From positions 29,402,914 to 29,466,913 of the forward strand of contig NC_016132.3 in NCBI RefSeq assembly GCF_000005505.3: DNA of 64,000 bases, read 5' to 3'. The stretch comes from Brachypodium distachyon. Taxonomy: Eukaryota; Streptophyta; Magnoliopsida; Poales; Poaceae. Shown piece after piece: positions 11,310 to 21,338 of the stretch (positions within the stretch are counted from its first letter, which is position 1; each line of letters begins with the position of its first letter). The notes beneath the pieces were generated by a model, which worked only from the letters and a program-made list of their open reading frames with translations, made no database searches and had not been told where the DNA came from. Position numbers and translations under genes: made by a program.

Positions 11310-12328
11310 CTCCTACATCGAGTCGGCAAGTTATAGTTTTCAGCCGCGAGTTCGAGTCCGAGTCCAATCAAGAGTGCTTTTGGAAAGTTTTCATAATAGA
11401 TCGAATTTTGTTTAGAGATCAAGTTGTTCGGAAATTTGTCAAAAAAAAAAGAAAGGAAAGAAAAAAAAACAAAAAAAAAAGAGAAAGAGTTCGAGTCAGT
11501 TTCGGACCCGAGTCCGAGTACAATTTTAGTTTCGGGTGGGTTTGACCCATGTTCAGTAAAACGGGCGTATCTTTTGCGTACTAACTCGGATTTGGACGTT
11601 TTTGGACTTTTTGGAAAGCTCACAACGAGGCGCATCAGGAAAAATCCAGGGCGCTGCCCTGCACTTTGACCCTCAAATTCGGTTTGTAAGGTGGACTTTC
11701 GGAGCTTCCAAGTTTCTGCATCCGTTTTGCGGCGTCGCTGCAGCCCGGTGTTTCTCAGTTTTCTCCACGGTCCGATATCCGTTTTGAGTGATGTTGCCCT
11801 TGCTGGAAAGCTTGTGTCGATACCCTTCTAACCCATATTTTTCCATATTTTTCTGAATTTTTCTTACTGCAGCCTTTGCTGTTCTTCGACAGACCGACGT
11901 ACAGTTTTCCGGTCCTTCTTTTGCGTGAGTTTCTGGGGTTAAAAAAGAAAAAAAAAAGAAAAAAAAAAGAAAAAAAAAAGAAGAAAAGAATAAGAAGCCA
12001 AACAGAAGGCCACAAAAAGAAAAAAAAAGAAAAAAAAATCCCAGGGATTTACTTGTTGTGCCATCTTTCTATCCTACCTTTTTCAGTATCTAGGCTTAGA
12101 TTATTTCTGTAATTCGTTCTTATCGACTCCAGCAGCTAGGACTAGCATTATTGAGCATATTTTCAACTTTGCATTGCTGATTTGATTATTTGCTATTCCT
12201 TGCTACTCACAAAATCCTCCAAGCTCCACAGATTCTACACCTAGGTTGGTTTGTTACCGAGGCATCGATACATTTAATATTCGAAGGGCTTGGTCACACC
12301 GCTGGCCATCACCTTCCTGTTTTGCATG

Positions 12329-12444
12329 GTAAGAACTTGTAAGAACTTGATTTTTAGCTTGAGAGTTGAGCGACTTGTAGCCACATCCTAGTAGTTGGAA
12401 CATATTACTGTGATTTGTTTCTTGTTTCCTACTAACCATGACAG
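12329..12444 (+). other. Candidate leader intron before gag, copy 1
   Basis: GGTAAGAAC at 12328 gives a strong 5' splice site, TACTAAC at 12430-12436 is a perfect branch-point match, and ATGACAG/G gives the acceptor at 12444. The first ATG of the gag frame (12438) lies inside the candidate intron; after splicing the next in-frame ATG is at 12459. The same signals are at 57325-57444 in copy 2. RNA evidence is needed. Confidence 0.5.
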
Positions 12445-14540
12445 GACTTACACGAAGCATGGCAACTAGACCGATGCTATCCCATGACTGCGATGAGTGC
12501 TTTTCACCACGGCCATCCTCCACGTCTCTTGTTGATAATGCCACGGCAACGGTACAAAACAATCCTTCTAATACAATTAAATTGTGTGTACCTTTCTTTG
12601 AGGGGGAAAATGATGCTGAAACGTATATAGATTGGGAGCTAGCTTTAACTGAACAATTCACATGCTTCCATGTACTAGATAGTCGTAAGGTCCAAATTGC
12701 TAGTAGTAAATTTCGTTTTGATGCATTATCATGGTGGTGTGAGATAGTTAGAGAAAACAAAATACCTCACACTTGGATTGATATGAAGAAAATCATGAGA
12801 GAAAAATATGTTCCTCCAAGTTATGCTTATGAGTTGCGTTCCAAATTACGACGTTTGACACAAGATGATAAAACTGTTGATGATTACTACCATGAGTTCC
12901 AAATTTTAACCTTGCGATCTGGTTTAGATGAAACCGAACAAAGAAAAATGGATAGATTTTATTATGGGCTTAATTTTGAAATTTCTTACGTGATTGAATA
13001 TGGGGATTACGACTCTCTATTGTATTTGCTTAATCTTGCTCGTGAAGCTGAGAGGAAGTTAAAAAGAAGGTATAATACAAATGAGGCGAGCCCACAAGGT
13101 AATGTTATAGAGGTTTGTGTTGCTGAACTAAATATGACGTCTATTGAAATAAATGAGATATTTGATGAACATGCTGCCCCTTGTAAAACTGTTGATTTAC
13201 TTGCCGATTTGAGCGCACCCATTGATTCAAATGATAATGATTTATGTGATGAGTTACTGCTGTTTTGGAACAGACTTGTGACGATGATTAAATTTGATTT
13301 ATGTTGCATTGAATTAATTAAACATGAAGAAGTGTATCCTATGGTTCCGCCTAATAATTCTTTGTGTTCTATTAAACTTGATGCACCTATATATTTGTCA
13401 CATGCAATGGATAAAGGTTCTGAGTTAACAATTTCTAAATCTTTTGCTAATGCCCATGGATACACTATTCAATTAATTGGAGAACATGACGTGAACAATA
13501 AATTTTGGGTGCATCAGATTTGCATTGCTTGTGATAACTTTCTTGATTTGAGAGAAAATAATATGTTGCATATGCTTAACCATTTTGATATGACCTCTAA
13601 TATTGGTGTTGATTATTTGCCAATTAGTTCTTTACACGATTGTTCGAATATTAGTGCTTTGACATGCTCTAAATTTCAGCATCTTGTAGTAACTAATTTG
13701 GGTAACAATATTAATTATTATTCTCCAGTGTTGGGATGGTATAATGGTGAGCGGTGCAAACCAAATACAAAATATTCTTTCACTTATATATGCAAAACAT
13801 ATTGTCAATCTTGTTGCTGGAATGATATTCATGATGATTGTGTGACTAATTATCTCATGAGATTGTGTTATAAAACATTAATTGTGCAACATGGGAGTGG
13901 AGTTAAAAATAACGATATATACATATACCATGCGCATACCTTCTCTCTTTTGTTAGCATATTTTCAGCATAAACGACACCGAGGACGGCTTTCTTTTCAA
14001 GAAAGGGAGGATGATATGGACATGCTAACCATGGATACGACCATTAGAACTCTAATTGTTGGTGTCTCTAATAATTATAATCAGGTGAATTCAATTACAA
14101 AATGTTTTCAATATGTTACTTGCAAAGAGGCGGAGCTACTATCTTGTGTAATCTTATTATGTAGGCATCTTATTGAACTTTACAAGTCCAAAGTGAAGAT
14201 GAAGTGTTATAGCCTGCAAAGGGAGATTCAAAGTGAAGCCTATCAAGTCTACTTTCCAACAAATCAAACGGCACATGATTCGGAGCTTGCTAGAGAAAGA
14301 TATCACGAATTAAAGTTGAATCCGATTCGGGTCCGAGCTGTCAGGAGACCCGAATTTGTTTTAATCACCCAGGCCGCATCCGGAGTCAAAATCAAGCAAA
14401 CAAGTACTTGTTGGAAAGGTAATTACAGGACCTTTCCAACAGATCTGGCCCCATCAAGAGATTCGACTCATGCTGACCGTAGCGGACAAAACAAGCTGAC
14501 GGATCTGTTTTTCTATTTCCTAAAGAGTTGTAGTTTGTAA
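12438..14540 (+). CDS. Gag-like protein of gag-only retroelement, reading into 3' LTR
   Basis: A 700-codon open frame. Residues about 45-215 look like a Ty3/gypsy Gag capsid domain: FFEGENDAETYIDWELALTE, FDALSWWCEIVREN, MREKYVPPSYAYELRSKLRR, DDYYHEFQILTLRSGLDE. Residues about 240-510 are unfamiliar and rich in Cys and His (YICKTYCQSCCWNDIHDDC) but have no CCHC knuckle. From about residue 512 the frame leaves the internal region: the polypurine tract is read as part of SFQEREDD, and the LTR start as MDMLTMDTTIR. The frame then uses U3 and stops at 14538-14540, where a T-to-A change (TTA to TAA) relative to copy 2 costs the last 32 or so codons. No catalytic domain is present, so mobilisation must be in trans. 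The start could be 12438 or, if the leader intron is spliced, 12459. Confidence 0.82.
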   Translation: MTGLTRSMATRPMLSHDCDECFSPRPSSTSLVDNATATVQNNPSNTIKLCVPFFEGENDAETYIDWELALTEQFTCFHVLDSRKVQIASSKFRFDALSWWCEIVRENKIPHTWIDMKKIMREKYVPPSYAYELRSKLRRLTQDDKTVDDYYHEFQILTLRSGLDETEQRKMDRFYYGLNFEISYVIEYGDYDSLLYLLNLAREAERKLKRRYNTNEASPQGNVIEVCVAELNMTSIEINEIFDEHAAPCKTVDLLADLSAPIDSNDNDLCDELLLFWNRLVTMIKFDLCCIELIKHEEVYPMVPPNNSLCSIKLDAPIYLSHAMDKGSELTISKSFANAHGYTIQLIGEHDVNNKFWVHQICIACDNFLDLRENNMLHMLNHFDMTSNIGVDYLPISSLHDCSNISALTCSKFQHLVVTNLGNNINYYSPVLGWYNGERCKPNTKYSFTYICKTYCQSCCWNDIHDDCVTNYLMRLCYKTLIVQHGSGVKNNDIYIYHAHTFSLLLAYFQHKRHRGRLSFQEREDDMDMLTMDTTIRTLIVGVSNNYNQVNSITKCFQYVTCKEAELLSCVILLCRHLIELYKSKVKMKCYSLQREIQSEAYQVYFPTNQTAHDSELARERYHELKLNPIRVRAVRRPEFVLITQAASGVKIKQTSTCWKGNYRTFPTDLAPSRDSTHADRSGQNKLTDLFFYFLKSCSL
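13999..14011 (+). other. Polypurine tract, copy 1, inside the gag frame
   Basis: AAGAAAGGGAGGA directly abuts the 3' LTR start TGATATGG at 14012. It is translated in the gag ORF. Confidence 0.88.
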
Positions 14541-15020
14541 GGAAAGTTAGAGATAGAGTTGGATTTCGGACTCCTCATTCAAGGTGGACGAAAATATCTC
14601 TCCCTCCTCCTTTATATACCCCATGAGCCCCCCTAAGGAGCCTTGGGTTTTGTTTAGTTAAAAGTTAGCCATCGTTACTACTTCGTGTAATCGCGTGTGT
14701 CGGTTAGACCACCTGTTTTACCGCTTTCGGAACCCCAACTTATCGTCTCGTTGAGACATTGGTTTGATATAGTATATTCGCAATTTTAGATTGCATCCGC
14801 TATTTATCTTGTTCTTGCTTGTTCTTCGATTGCTTGCAGGAACAAAGACCTTCGTGGTCAGGTTGATCGTGCCCCCGCGTGATCAATAACCCTCTGGAGT
14901 TGGTGTATCGATTGCTAAGGCGCTGCCTCCTAGGCCGTAGTCGGATCGTCAACGTCACCTCCTACGCAAATCGAGAGTTATCAATCTCATCGAAAGATCG
15001 GGCCACCCCGACCCACATCA
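14012..15020 (+). repeat. 3' LTR of gag-only element copy 1
   Basis: 1009 bp, the same length as the 5' LTR. U3 is coding as far as 14540. TATA box at about 14611. It ends CACATCA. Confidence 0.92.
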
Positions 15021-15853
15021 GAACGTAGGTCCCTCAGGTGGTCTGGGTGACTATGGTCTGAAAATTCTTGTAATCGACGCCATGGCTACTCTACCCTGAG
15101 GACAGCAAGGGATTAACCCGTCGGTTTCTTGTGGGGAATGTGTACAACCTCTCGAGAGTGTCAAACTAAGTACTTAGCCGTGTCCCCGGTTACGGACAAT
15201 TTTGAGCAACTAGATTTGGGGGCTGTAAGGAAGGTCTCACTCATTCCAATTTCTTAATAAAATGAATGGTTTGAACAGGGTAGGAGCAATTGATGTTTCT
15301 ACTCAATGTGCTCCAGGTTAATAGGAGCATGGGTGTTTCTACCCTGGATCCAATAGTGATAAAACTATTTGTTTAAAAATGATAGGATGAAACATTAATG
15401 CTTTTATGCAAATAGCCAAACCCCTACCTTGCCAAATAATGCATATATACTTGTTAGGTCTGCTATAACCCTTTGGTGAACTTGCCAATACACTCAATGT
15501 ATTGGCCCCCTAGTGGCTGCAACGTTTAAATGTTGCAGGTGAACCAGGTAAAGAGTGAGGTACGAATTGTTAGGGTTACGAGTTTACATTTAAACATGTT
15601 TCGACTGTGGAGCTGTTATGTGACTCCTATATCTCCTGCTTTCCGCTGCAAGATTTTATTTTCCTTTGAGCTAACCCATGAGGTTATGCAATATGTAAGT
15701 TACAACTAAATTCTGGATCAATGCGATGTAATAAAACTTGTGACCTTAGTATCTTGATATTACATCTTGAAACTGTGTGTGCTAGCGAGTCGATCCAGGG
15801 ACTAGCACTGTAAGCACAGAGATCGAACCCTGTACGAGGGCGGTCGCTTCAGA

Positions 15854-15866
15854 TGGTATCAGAGCA
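15854..15866 (+). other. Primer binding site of Tekay/Del-like gypsy
   Basis: TGGTATCAGAGCA lies two bases after the LTR end CTTCA at 15851. Confidence 0.88.
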
Positions 15867-16339
15867 TTGTGTTGCCTGTAGATTCGTGACCCTTTGATTG
15901 GAATTACCTGGGATTCATGTATCCATAGCAATTGTGTACTACTATCCCGTGTGATATGTGATGCATAATTGATGTTATGGATCAAGTTTATCTTTTGATG
16001 AACTCGGATCTTTCTTTTCAACCTTGTGTGTACGACTTTGTATCAGTGGTACAACTTGGAACTAGACTATAACTTGGCATCTTTTGCAATGTCACTTATG
16101 GTCGCTTTCCTTTCTTGTTTTGTCACTCATGCATTATGCAAATTTTGGGCAAACAAACCTCTCCAATCACTAGAGCATTCTTCTGTGTATGAATGACATC
16201 TAGATTCTTTCCCAAGCTTCTTTTTGTTCTCACCCGGAGCTCAAACGAAGACTTCCAAAGCATTACCTCCATTCGGAATTTGTTTTGCTTTGACTTTCTA
16301 TTTCTCTTTTCCAACACTTGATTCTACACCGGTGTTCTG
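15867..16339 (+). other. Decayed leader and 5' internal region, no gene seen
   Basis: Between primer site and RT relic. Only short, stop-ridden frames are present; the Gag expected here is absent. Confidence 0.5.
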
Positions 16340-17004
16340 AACCTTTCCGGATGTTATTCCTGAGATTGCTAGGCATTCCGTCTAACAAAGCAATCAAGTT
16401 TGTTATCAAACTAGAACCAGGATTAACTCCAGTTTTCTAATCGGCCTTGCAAGATGTCTCCCCAATAACCTGTTAAGCTCAAGAAAGAATTGGAAGACTT
16501 TGAACTTTAAGGCTACTCTCGGTTTAGTTCTTATCCTTGAAATTATCCACTCTGTTTGTGCAGAAGGGGAATAAAACCAAGTGCATGTGCATTGATTATC
16601 GTCCTCTTAATCAGCGTACAATTAAGAACAAGTATCCTCACCCGCGCATCAACGATCTTTTGATCAGCTGTCTAGTGCGTAAATCTCTTTCTAAACTTGA
16701 TTTGAGAATGGGTTACCATAAACTCAAAATCCGAATGAGGACATTCCAAAGACTTCCTTCCGTCACTCGTTTTGGTCTTTACGAGTACACATTCATGTCT
16801 TTGGCCTCACCAATGCTTCATCACCCTTCTACCATCTCTTCAAACTTTGTCTTCTTGGAATATCTCGACATTCTTCGTGGTCCTCTTCAACGACGTCCTC
16901 AAGCACTCCAATCCGAAGAACATCATATCTTGCTGAAGATATCTCTCTTGTCCCATCCAACCTTTTTGCAGCACCTCTCTGTTTTCGTAAATTCCAAGAG
17001 TTAA
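16340..17004 (+). pseudogene. Reverse transcriptase relic (Tekay/Del-like gypsy)
   Basis: A degraded protease-RT linker (VIPEIA, KFVIKLEPG) leads into CMCIDYRPLNQRTIKNKYPH, INDLL, LSKLDLRMGYHKLKIR and FGLYEYTFMSLASPM. These match the better copy at 63340-63900 ([39 protein letters not shown]). The YLDD catalytic box is destroyed (EYLDILRGPLQ). Multiple stops before 16537. Confidence 0.85.
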
Positions 17005-17074
17005 GTTGCTCAATCCACCTATCCGTGTACAAAGTTAGTAGTTTGGGTGCGAGATGGACTGATCACCTGTCGAT

Positions 17075-17569
17075 CACTGCCTCCCCGTTCGACACTTGTA
17101 GTGCATGCGCCGCGGCACTTGTGGCATCCCCTTGAGTATAAAAGGAGGATCCCCGCCGACGGTCAAAGGGTTCTACAGTTTTCCTAGGGTTGGACGATCA
17201 CACGGTTTGGCGGACTCACAGTTCGCCACTAGAAGTATCCAGGAGTAGCCAAAAGCACTTAGCCAAAAAGGGAGCACCCGGGGACTCTTCCCCCCCCCCC
17301 CCCGGGCAACGTGCAAACACCTGGTTTCGGGGTAATACAAGCTCAGACAAGCAGGACGTAGGGTTTTACACCTCTAGGTGGCCCGAACCTGGGTAAAAAC
17401 ATGCGTGCATGCGTTCTTGGTTTTTGCGGACCCCGGGTACATCACTTCGCCGGTCGCGGAGGACCATCGGCCACGCCGGCGATCGCCGGAGGGATCCCCG
17501 ACGCCCCTGCCGAACCTAAAAGGGGGCCGTGACCGCACGCCCCGGGTGTCGGAGCCCCGTGCGACGACA
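17075..17569 (+). repeat. 3' part of a Tat-like gypsy LTR
   Basis: From CCGTTCGACACTTGTAG to GTGCGACGACA this matches the last half of the LTR at 29-985, including TATA (GAGTATAAAAGG near 17134-17145). A run of C (about 17291-17303) is longer than in other copies. The 5' half of the LTR is missing. Confidence 0.82.
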
Positions 17570-18342
17570 TGGCTGCAGTTGAATTCACAGGTTATGTGAT
17601 GATTTGGTGGAATCAAATTCTTCGTATGCATACTCGCCCAAACGTTGTGGAGAGGTATGAAAGACCTCATGCGACATCGCTTTGTTCCTAAGCATTACAG
17701 GAGAGATATGTACAATAAATTGCAGCAGCTCACTCAAGGTACAAAATCTGTGGATGAGTACTATAAAGAGATGAGTTGCTGATGATACGTACAAGAACAA
17801 GGGAGGACCCGGAGGCTACAATGTCTCGATTCTTTAATGGCCTGAATATTGAGGTACAAGATCGTGTGGAGATGGTTAGCTATTATGATATTCAAGATCT
17901 TGCGCACCAAGCTGAGCATGCGGAACAACAATTCAAGCGACGTCAACCTGTAGCTCCTTCAAATTCCTGGCATCGTTCACCGACCGAGGCTACTGGTTTT
18001 AGTGCTAAGACGACCCCTTCATCACGTGCCAAGCATGTTTCTCACAGTGAGGCGCCAAAATCTGGAGTGTCCAAAGCTACCTCTGGTACGCAATCCACAT
18101 CCAGCATTGAGTGTTTCACTTGTGGAGGCCGGGGACACATGAGGCGTGATTGCCCCAACACAAAAAGGGTGATGCTCACACAAGTTGGATATGTTTCTGC
18201 TAGTGACGATGACAAGGTTGATGTACCATCTACTGTGGAGTCTGAAGAACATGATAACTTCGATGTGTATCCTGAGGATGCTGCTCCTAATTGCACTAAC
18301 TTGATGGTGCAACGTGTGCCAGAAGATCGCATCGAAGGATAA
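17570..18342 (+). pseudogene. Gypsy Gag relic with zinc knuckle
   Basis: A Gag capsid tail is readable (MKDLMRHRFVPKHYRRDM, LTQGTKSVDEYYKEM across a frame change near 17770), then an open frame 17776-18342 with MSRFFNGLNIEVQDRVEM and the CCHC knuckle CFTCGGRGHMRRDC. The 5' part is cut by the Tat LTR piece ending at 17569. It is from a different gypsy family than its neighbours. Confidence 0.82.
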
Positions 18343-18852
18343 GGGAAGCGCTGGAATATATTTCAGACCAATTGCACAGTACAGAACACCACTTGCAAAT
18401 TGATTATTGATGGTGGCAGCTACACCAATATTGTTAGCAAGAGTTTGGTGGATTCTTTTTCATTGCCTACATGGAAACACCCATAGCCACATTGTGTCGA
18501 GTGGTTGTATAATTCAGGGAGGCTGAAATTTTCAGTGGGTACTTATGAGGACACGGTGGTCTGTGATGTTTTGCCTATGTATGCTTGTCATGTGTTGCTA
18601 GGCCATCCGTGGAAATTTGATAAACGCACAACACATCAGGGCAGATCCAATGTTTATTCTTTGTGGCATCAAGGAAAGCGTCATGTGCTGCAACCTATGC
18701 TTGACAAAGATATTAAGGTGGCTACGTTTGCTCTGAAGAAGAAGGACCAACAAACCAAGTCGAAACCGAGGACGGTTTCCTCTCAAGTTGGGGGGGATGA
18801 TGAGGGAGGATATCTATCACTCCTGCAATTTCACCAACTCCATATATTCTGA
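18343..18852 (+). pseudogene. Gypsy protease relic and terminal tail
   Basis: In the same frame as the Gag relic after a TAA at 18340: CKLIIDGGSYTNIVSKSLVD is the retropepsin active-site region (D-G-G-S form), and CHVLLGHPWKFDKRT is the downstream LLGxPW motif. A TAG interrupts at 18484. The frame ends with RTVSSQVGGDDEGG and a stop at about 18850. No RT follows, so this was probably also a gag-protease-only element or a deletion product. Confidence 0.78.
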
Positions 18853-19165
18853 AGTTTGGATCTTTTGCGTTGAAGTTCCTCTGAAAGATGAGGTGAAGCC
18901 CAATTTCAGAACACCGCCAGTTTTGAAGTTTACTTCGTTTTAGAGTTTGACATTTATTTAAGTCTGCAGTGTTTTCTTTATTTCCGTTTGATGGTTTTTT
19001 GGCCTGTCCAAAACCACTTTTAGTTCAGCCTATGGGCCTTAGTTGTGTGGCGTGGGGCCTGTCCCAGCCAAGTACGGTTAGAGTCAACCTATAAAGGGTT
19101 CTTGGTAGCCGTCGTTGTAGGGTAGTTGAATTTTCGAGATTATGAATATACCAGAAAAGTCTCAA
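18853..19165 (+). other. 3' flank of gag-protease relic, possible LTR piece
   Basis: AT-rich non-coding sequence with a TATA-like AACCTATAAAGGG at about 19087. Its position after a terminal pol-like tail suggests LTR sequence, but no matching copy or clean TG/CA end is visible. Confidence 0.35.
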
Positions 19166-20430
19166 TGTTTGGGGGCACATGACGAAGTTGTGACTTCGAC
19201 AATGTCCATATTAGTGGACTTGTATCTAGGAAAGTTTTCGAGTGTATGTGTTGACGAACTCGTCGGCTAACAAGGACACAAGGAACACGATTTACCCAGG
19301 TTCAAGGCCCTCGATGAGGTAATACCCCTACGTCCTGCTTGTCTGATCTTGTATTGATGAGTCAATTACAATGGAGTGCTGCGGAGGCTAGATGCACAGA
19401 TTCGATCTGGCGAGTGCGTCTAGGCGGCTTCTAGCTAAGTTGGGGATCTCCTTGGCTCTCCCTCCTGGTCCTTTATATATGCAGAAACCCAGGTCTAAGG
19501 TAGAGTCTAAGTCGGTTACAATGAGGAGATATACTCTAATTAATCTTCTTTATCTTGAGTCGCAAGATTTGACATGTAGACTCCTAAAGTCGTAGTAGGC
19601 TTCTTTGTGGGTCCACAGCTGGGCTAAAATGGGTATACTCGAGTCGAGTACGTGGTTAGTCATAACCACGTCAGCACATATCATTGTTTTGCTTGCTGAT
19701 CTTGAAGATCTGATGTTCTGCCCTTCGGTGGAGTTGATTTTAATCAGTTCCAACATGAAGAGTTGAAGGGAATGGATCTAAATTATTTCAAATTGATTTC
19801 GTTCGATTGCTGATCTGCTTGCTCGTTCGATCGGTTCGATCGCCGTGAAAGATTGGGCCTAAAATCCTTTTGGATCATGTTGATCCTTATCAAGAGAACT
19901 CTCAGACAAGATTAGCTAACCTATTCTGAAATCAAATTGCCAAAGAGTTGTTGCTGAAGTGGGGGAAGGGTTATTTATACTAGGAACAGCCATCCAAGCT
20001 TAGGTGTTAAACCAGTCCAAAATGTGGGCTCAAAAGAGTGGTAACCAGCTTGGAGAGGGGGTAGCCACATGGAGTCTCGCGTAGCATTTAATGCCCTGAA
20101 CAATTTGCATTGGAACTCTCATATCTTTTGACTCAAGGCTTCAAATGACTTGCTGTTTGATTTTTCTGAAAGTAGACTTCGTATGCTGTACATCTTCATC
20201 CTCCAAATGTGCTTGACACGTCCATAATCATGTGCAATGGTGCGGAAAGGTTGGGGACGAATTCTGGAGCTTCTCGTGCGTCGTTTGATGGTCGGGGCAG
20301 CATGCTTGACTTCGTGTTGTAAACTTGAGCACAAGTAGCACACTAGACTTAGATAGCAAGTTCTCATTGCTATTATCATTAGGAGCACCAAGGAGTGAAT
20401 TCACCTATTGTTGTATTTGTTTAGCACGAC
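19166..20430 (-). repeat. Unclassified LTR-like repeat
   Basis: The stretch 19175-19400 is clearly homologous to 30925-31150 (shared phrases TTCGACAATGTCCATATT and CAAGGCCCTCGATGAGGTAA). The phrase ATACCCCTACGTCCTGCTTG is the reverse complement of a motif in the Tat LTRs, so this is probably an LTR lying in reverse. Only short frames exist. No gene seen. Confidence 0.5.
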
Positions 20431-20539
20431 TCCTTGTCATGTGGACCCAACTATGTCTTCTTTATTGATGTGTCAACTTTTAGCAGTGATATTTCATGAG
20501 AATACGATGAACAAAGATGAACTAGGAATGTTCTCATCA

Positions 20540-20705
20540 GTGGGTCGATTCTACTCCCTCTTTTGAGAGCTATACCCGCATGTAGGCATTCACAAGTTGA
20601 TTCTACTCTTTTTTGAAAGCCATGCCCTTGTAGTCAATCGCATTTAACAACCATTGATTGACTTTCACAAGTCGTTTCTACTCCGTCTTTTGAAAGACTT
20701 GAGTT
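20540..20705 (+). repeat. Degenerate triplicated motif
   Basis: Three imperfect copies of TTCTACTCC.TCTTTTGA(A/G)AGC-like sequence occur at about 20548, 20600 and 20667, two after a CACAAGT phrase. No coding potential. Confidence 0.45.
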
Positions 20706-21338
20706 TGTAAATACCTTACGCCGAGAGGCCTTGTAGATTATTACATAAATTTTATTTATGTCATATTAGTAATGTAATTCTTCGTCAAAAAATCTCAACA
20801 AAACAATTATGATACACGTAATCCATTTATAAGATGTTCAAATTTTGTCCTAAGTTAAACTTATTAAAGAGTTTAACCAAATTTATAGAAAAGCAATTTA
20901 AAGGTTTGATAAAAGGATACGAATATCTACATTGTCAAATAAATGAAGATATATATCGTGAAAGAGTTAGTAAAACTAACTTAAAGTTATTAATACAAGT
21001 AGATTTTTCTATATTTGGTCAAACTTTAAATTTGATTATGACAAGCTAGAACATGTTATAAAAAGGAACAAGGGGTTTATAAAACAACAGAGAGCGCAAC
21101 GGTTTGCAGCTCCCACAAAGTAATCACTTTGCCACGATTCATGACAGCGGGGTTTGCCCATTCGTAGGACGTGGATGCTATCAAATTATCAATATAGATA
21201 GTTGGCAAGCAATAGTAAGGCAAAACATGCGACATTAGCGGAAAACAAATTGAATTTGGTTCATGTTTCTTCTACTCCTATCTGGAATGCATTCTAAATC
21301 ATTGTACATACATGTGTCCAAACAAAGGCAGACTAAGA
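20706..21338 (-). other. 3' flank and probable 3' UTR of SNX2-like gene
   Basis: AT-rich sequence downstream of the SNX2 stop codon. No convincing gene. The 71-codon frame at 20834-21049 is AT-rich chance. The poly(A) site cannot be placed from sequence. Confidence 0.4.

Larger units (their letters stand above)
9871..15020 (+). mobile_element. Gag-only non-autonomous LTR retrotransposon, copy 1
   Basis: 5150 bp with two 1009-bp LTRs (9871-10879 and 14012-15020) that differ at only about three positions I could see (for example C/T near 10531, T/C near 10790, C/G near 10828). Primer site, polypurine tract and one long Gag-like ORF are present; no protease, RT or integrase motif is found. Flanks are AAACG on the left and GAACG on the right, a 4-of-5 match to a TSD. 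It sits inside another gypsy LTR. Relatives are 31356-32382, 35020-36811 and 54725-60089. Confidence 0.9.
7487..15851 (+). repeat. 5' LTR of Tekay/Del-like gypsy (split by 9871-15020)
   Basis: The first half (7487-9870) has an AT-rich start, a GC-rich middle (7960-8650) with a TATA-like CCCTATAAAGCCC at about 8196-8208, and an AT-rich tail. The second half is 15021-15851. The 274-codon frame at 7875-8699 is just the GC-rich LTR and has no protein features. The ends TG and CA and the primer site at 15854 fix the limits. Confidence 0.78.
7487..17070 (+). mobile_element. Tekay/Del-like gypsy, decayed, with nested gag-only element
   Basis: A long LTR starts TGTAACATCCC at 7487 and ends CTTCA at 15851, followed by a Met-tRNA primer site. 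Without the nested element it is about 3.2 kb. The internal part is short: a leader, then a decayed RT fragment at 16340-17004, so gag, protease and the 3' half are lost. The right end is not defined; it is lost somewhere before the Tat LTR piece at about 17075. Confidence 0.72.

Noticed and set aside
11424..12112. Lys-rich frames (KKKERKEKK and similar)
   Set aside because: They are poly-purine runs in the leader of the gag-only element, upstream of gag; the same runs differ in length in copy 2.
19392..20391. Short frames in the 19-20 kb repeat
   Set aside because: Under 95 codons, no motif, and the sequence is shared with the LTR-like fragment at 30883-31157.
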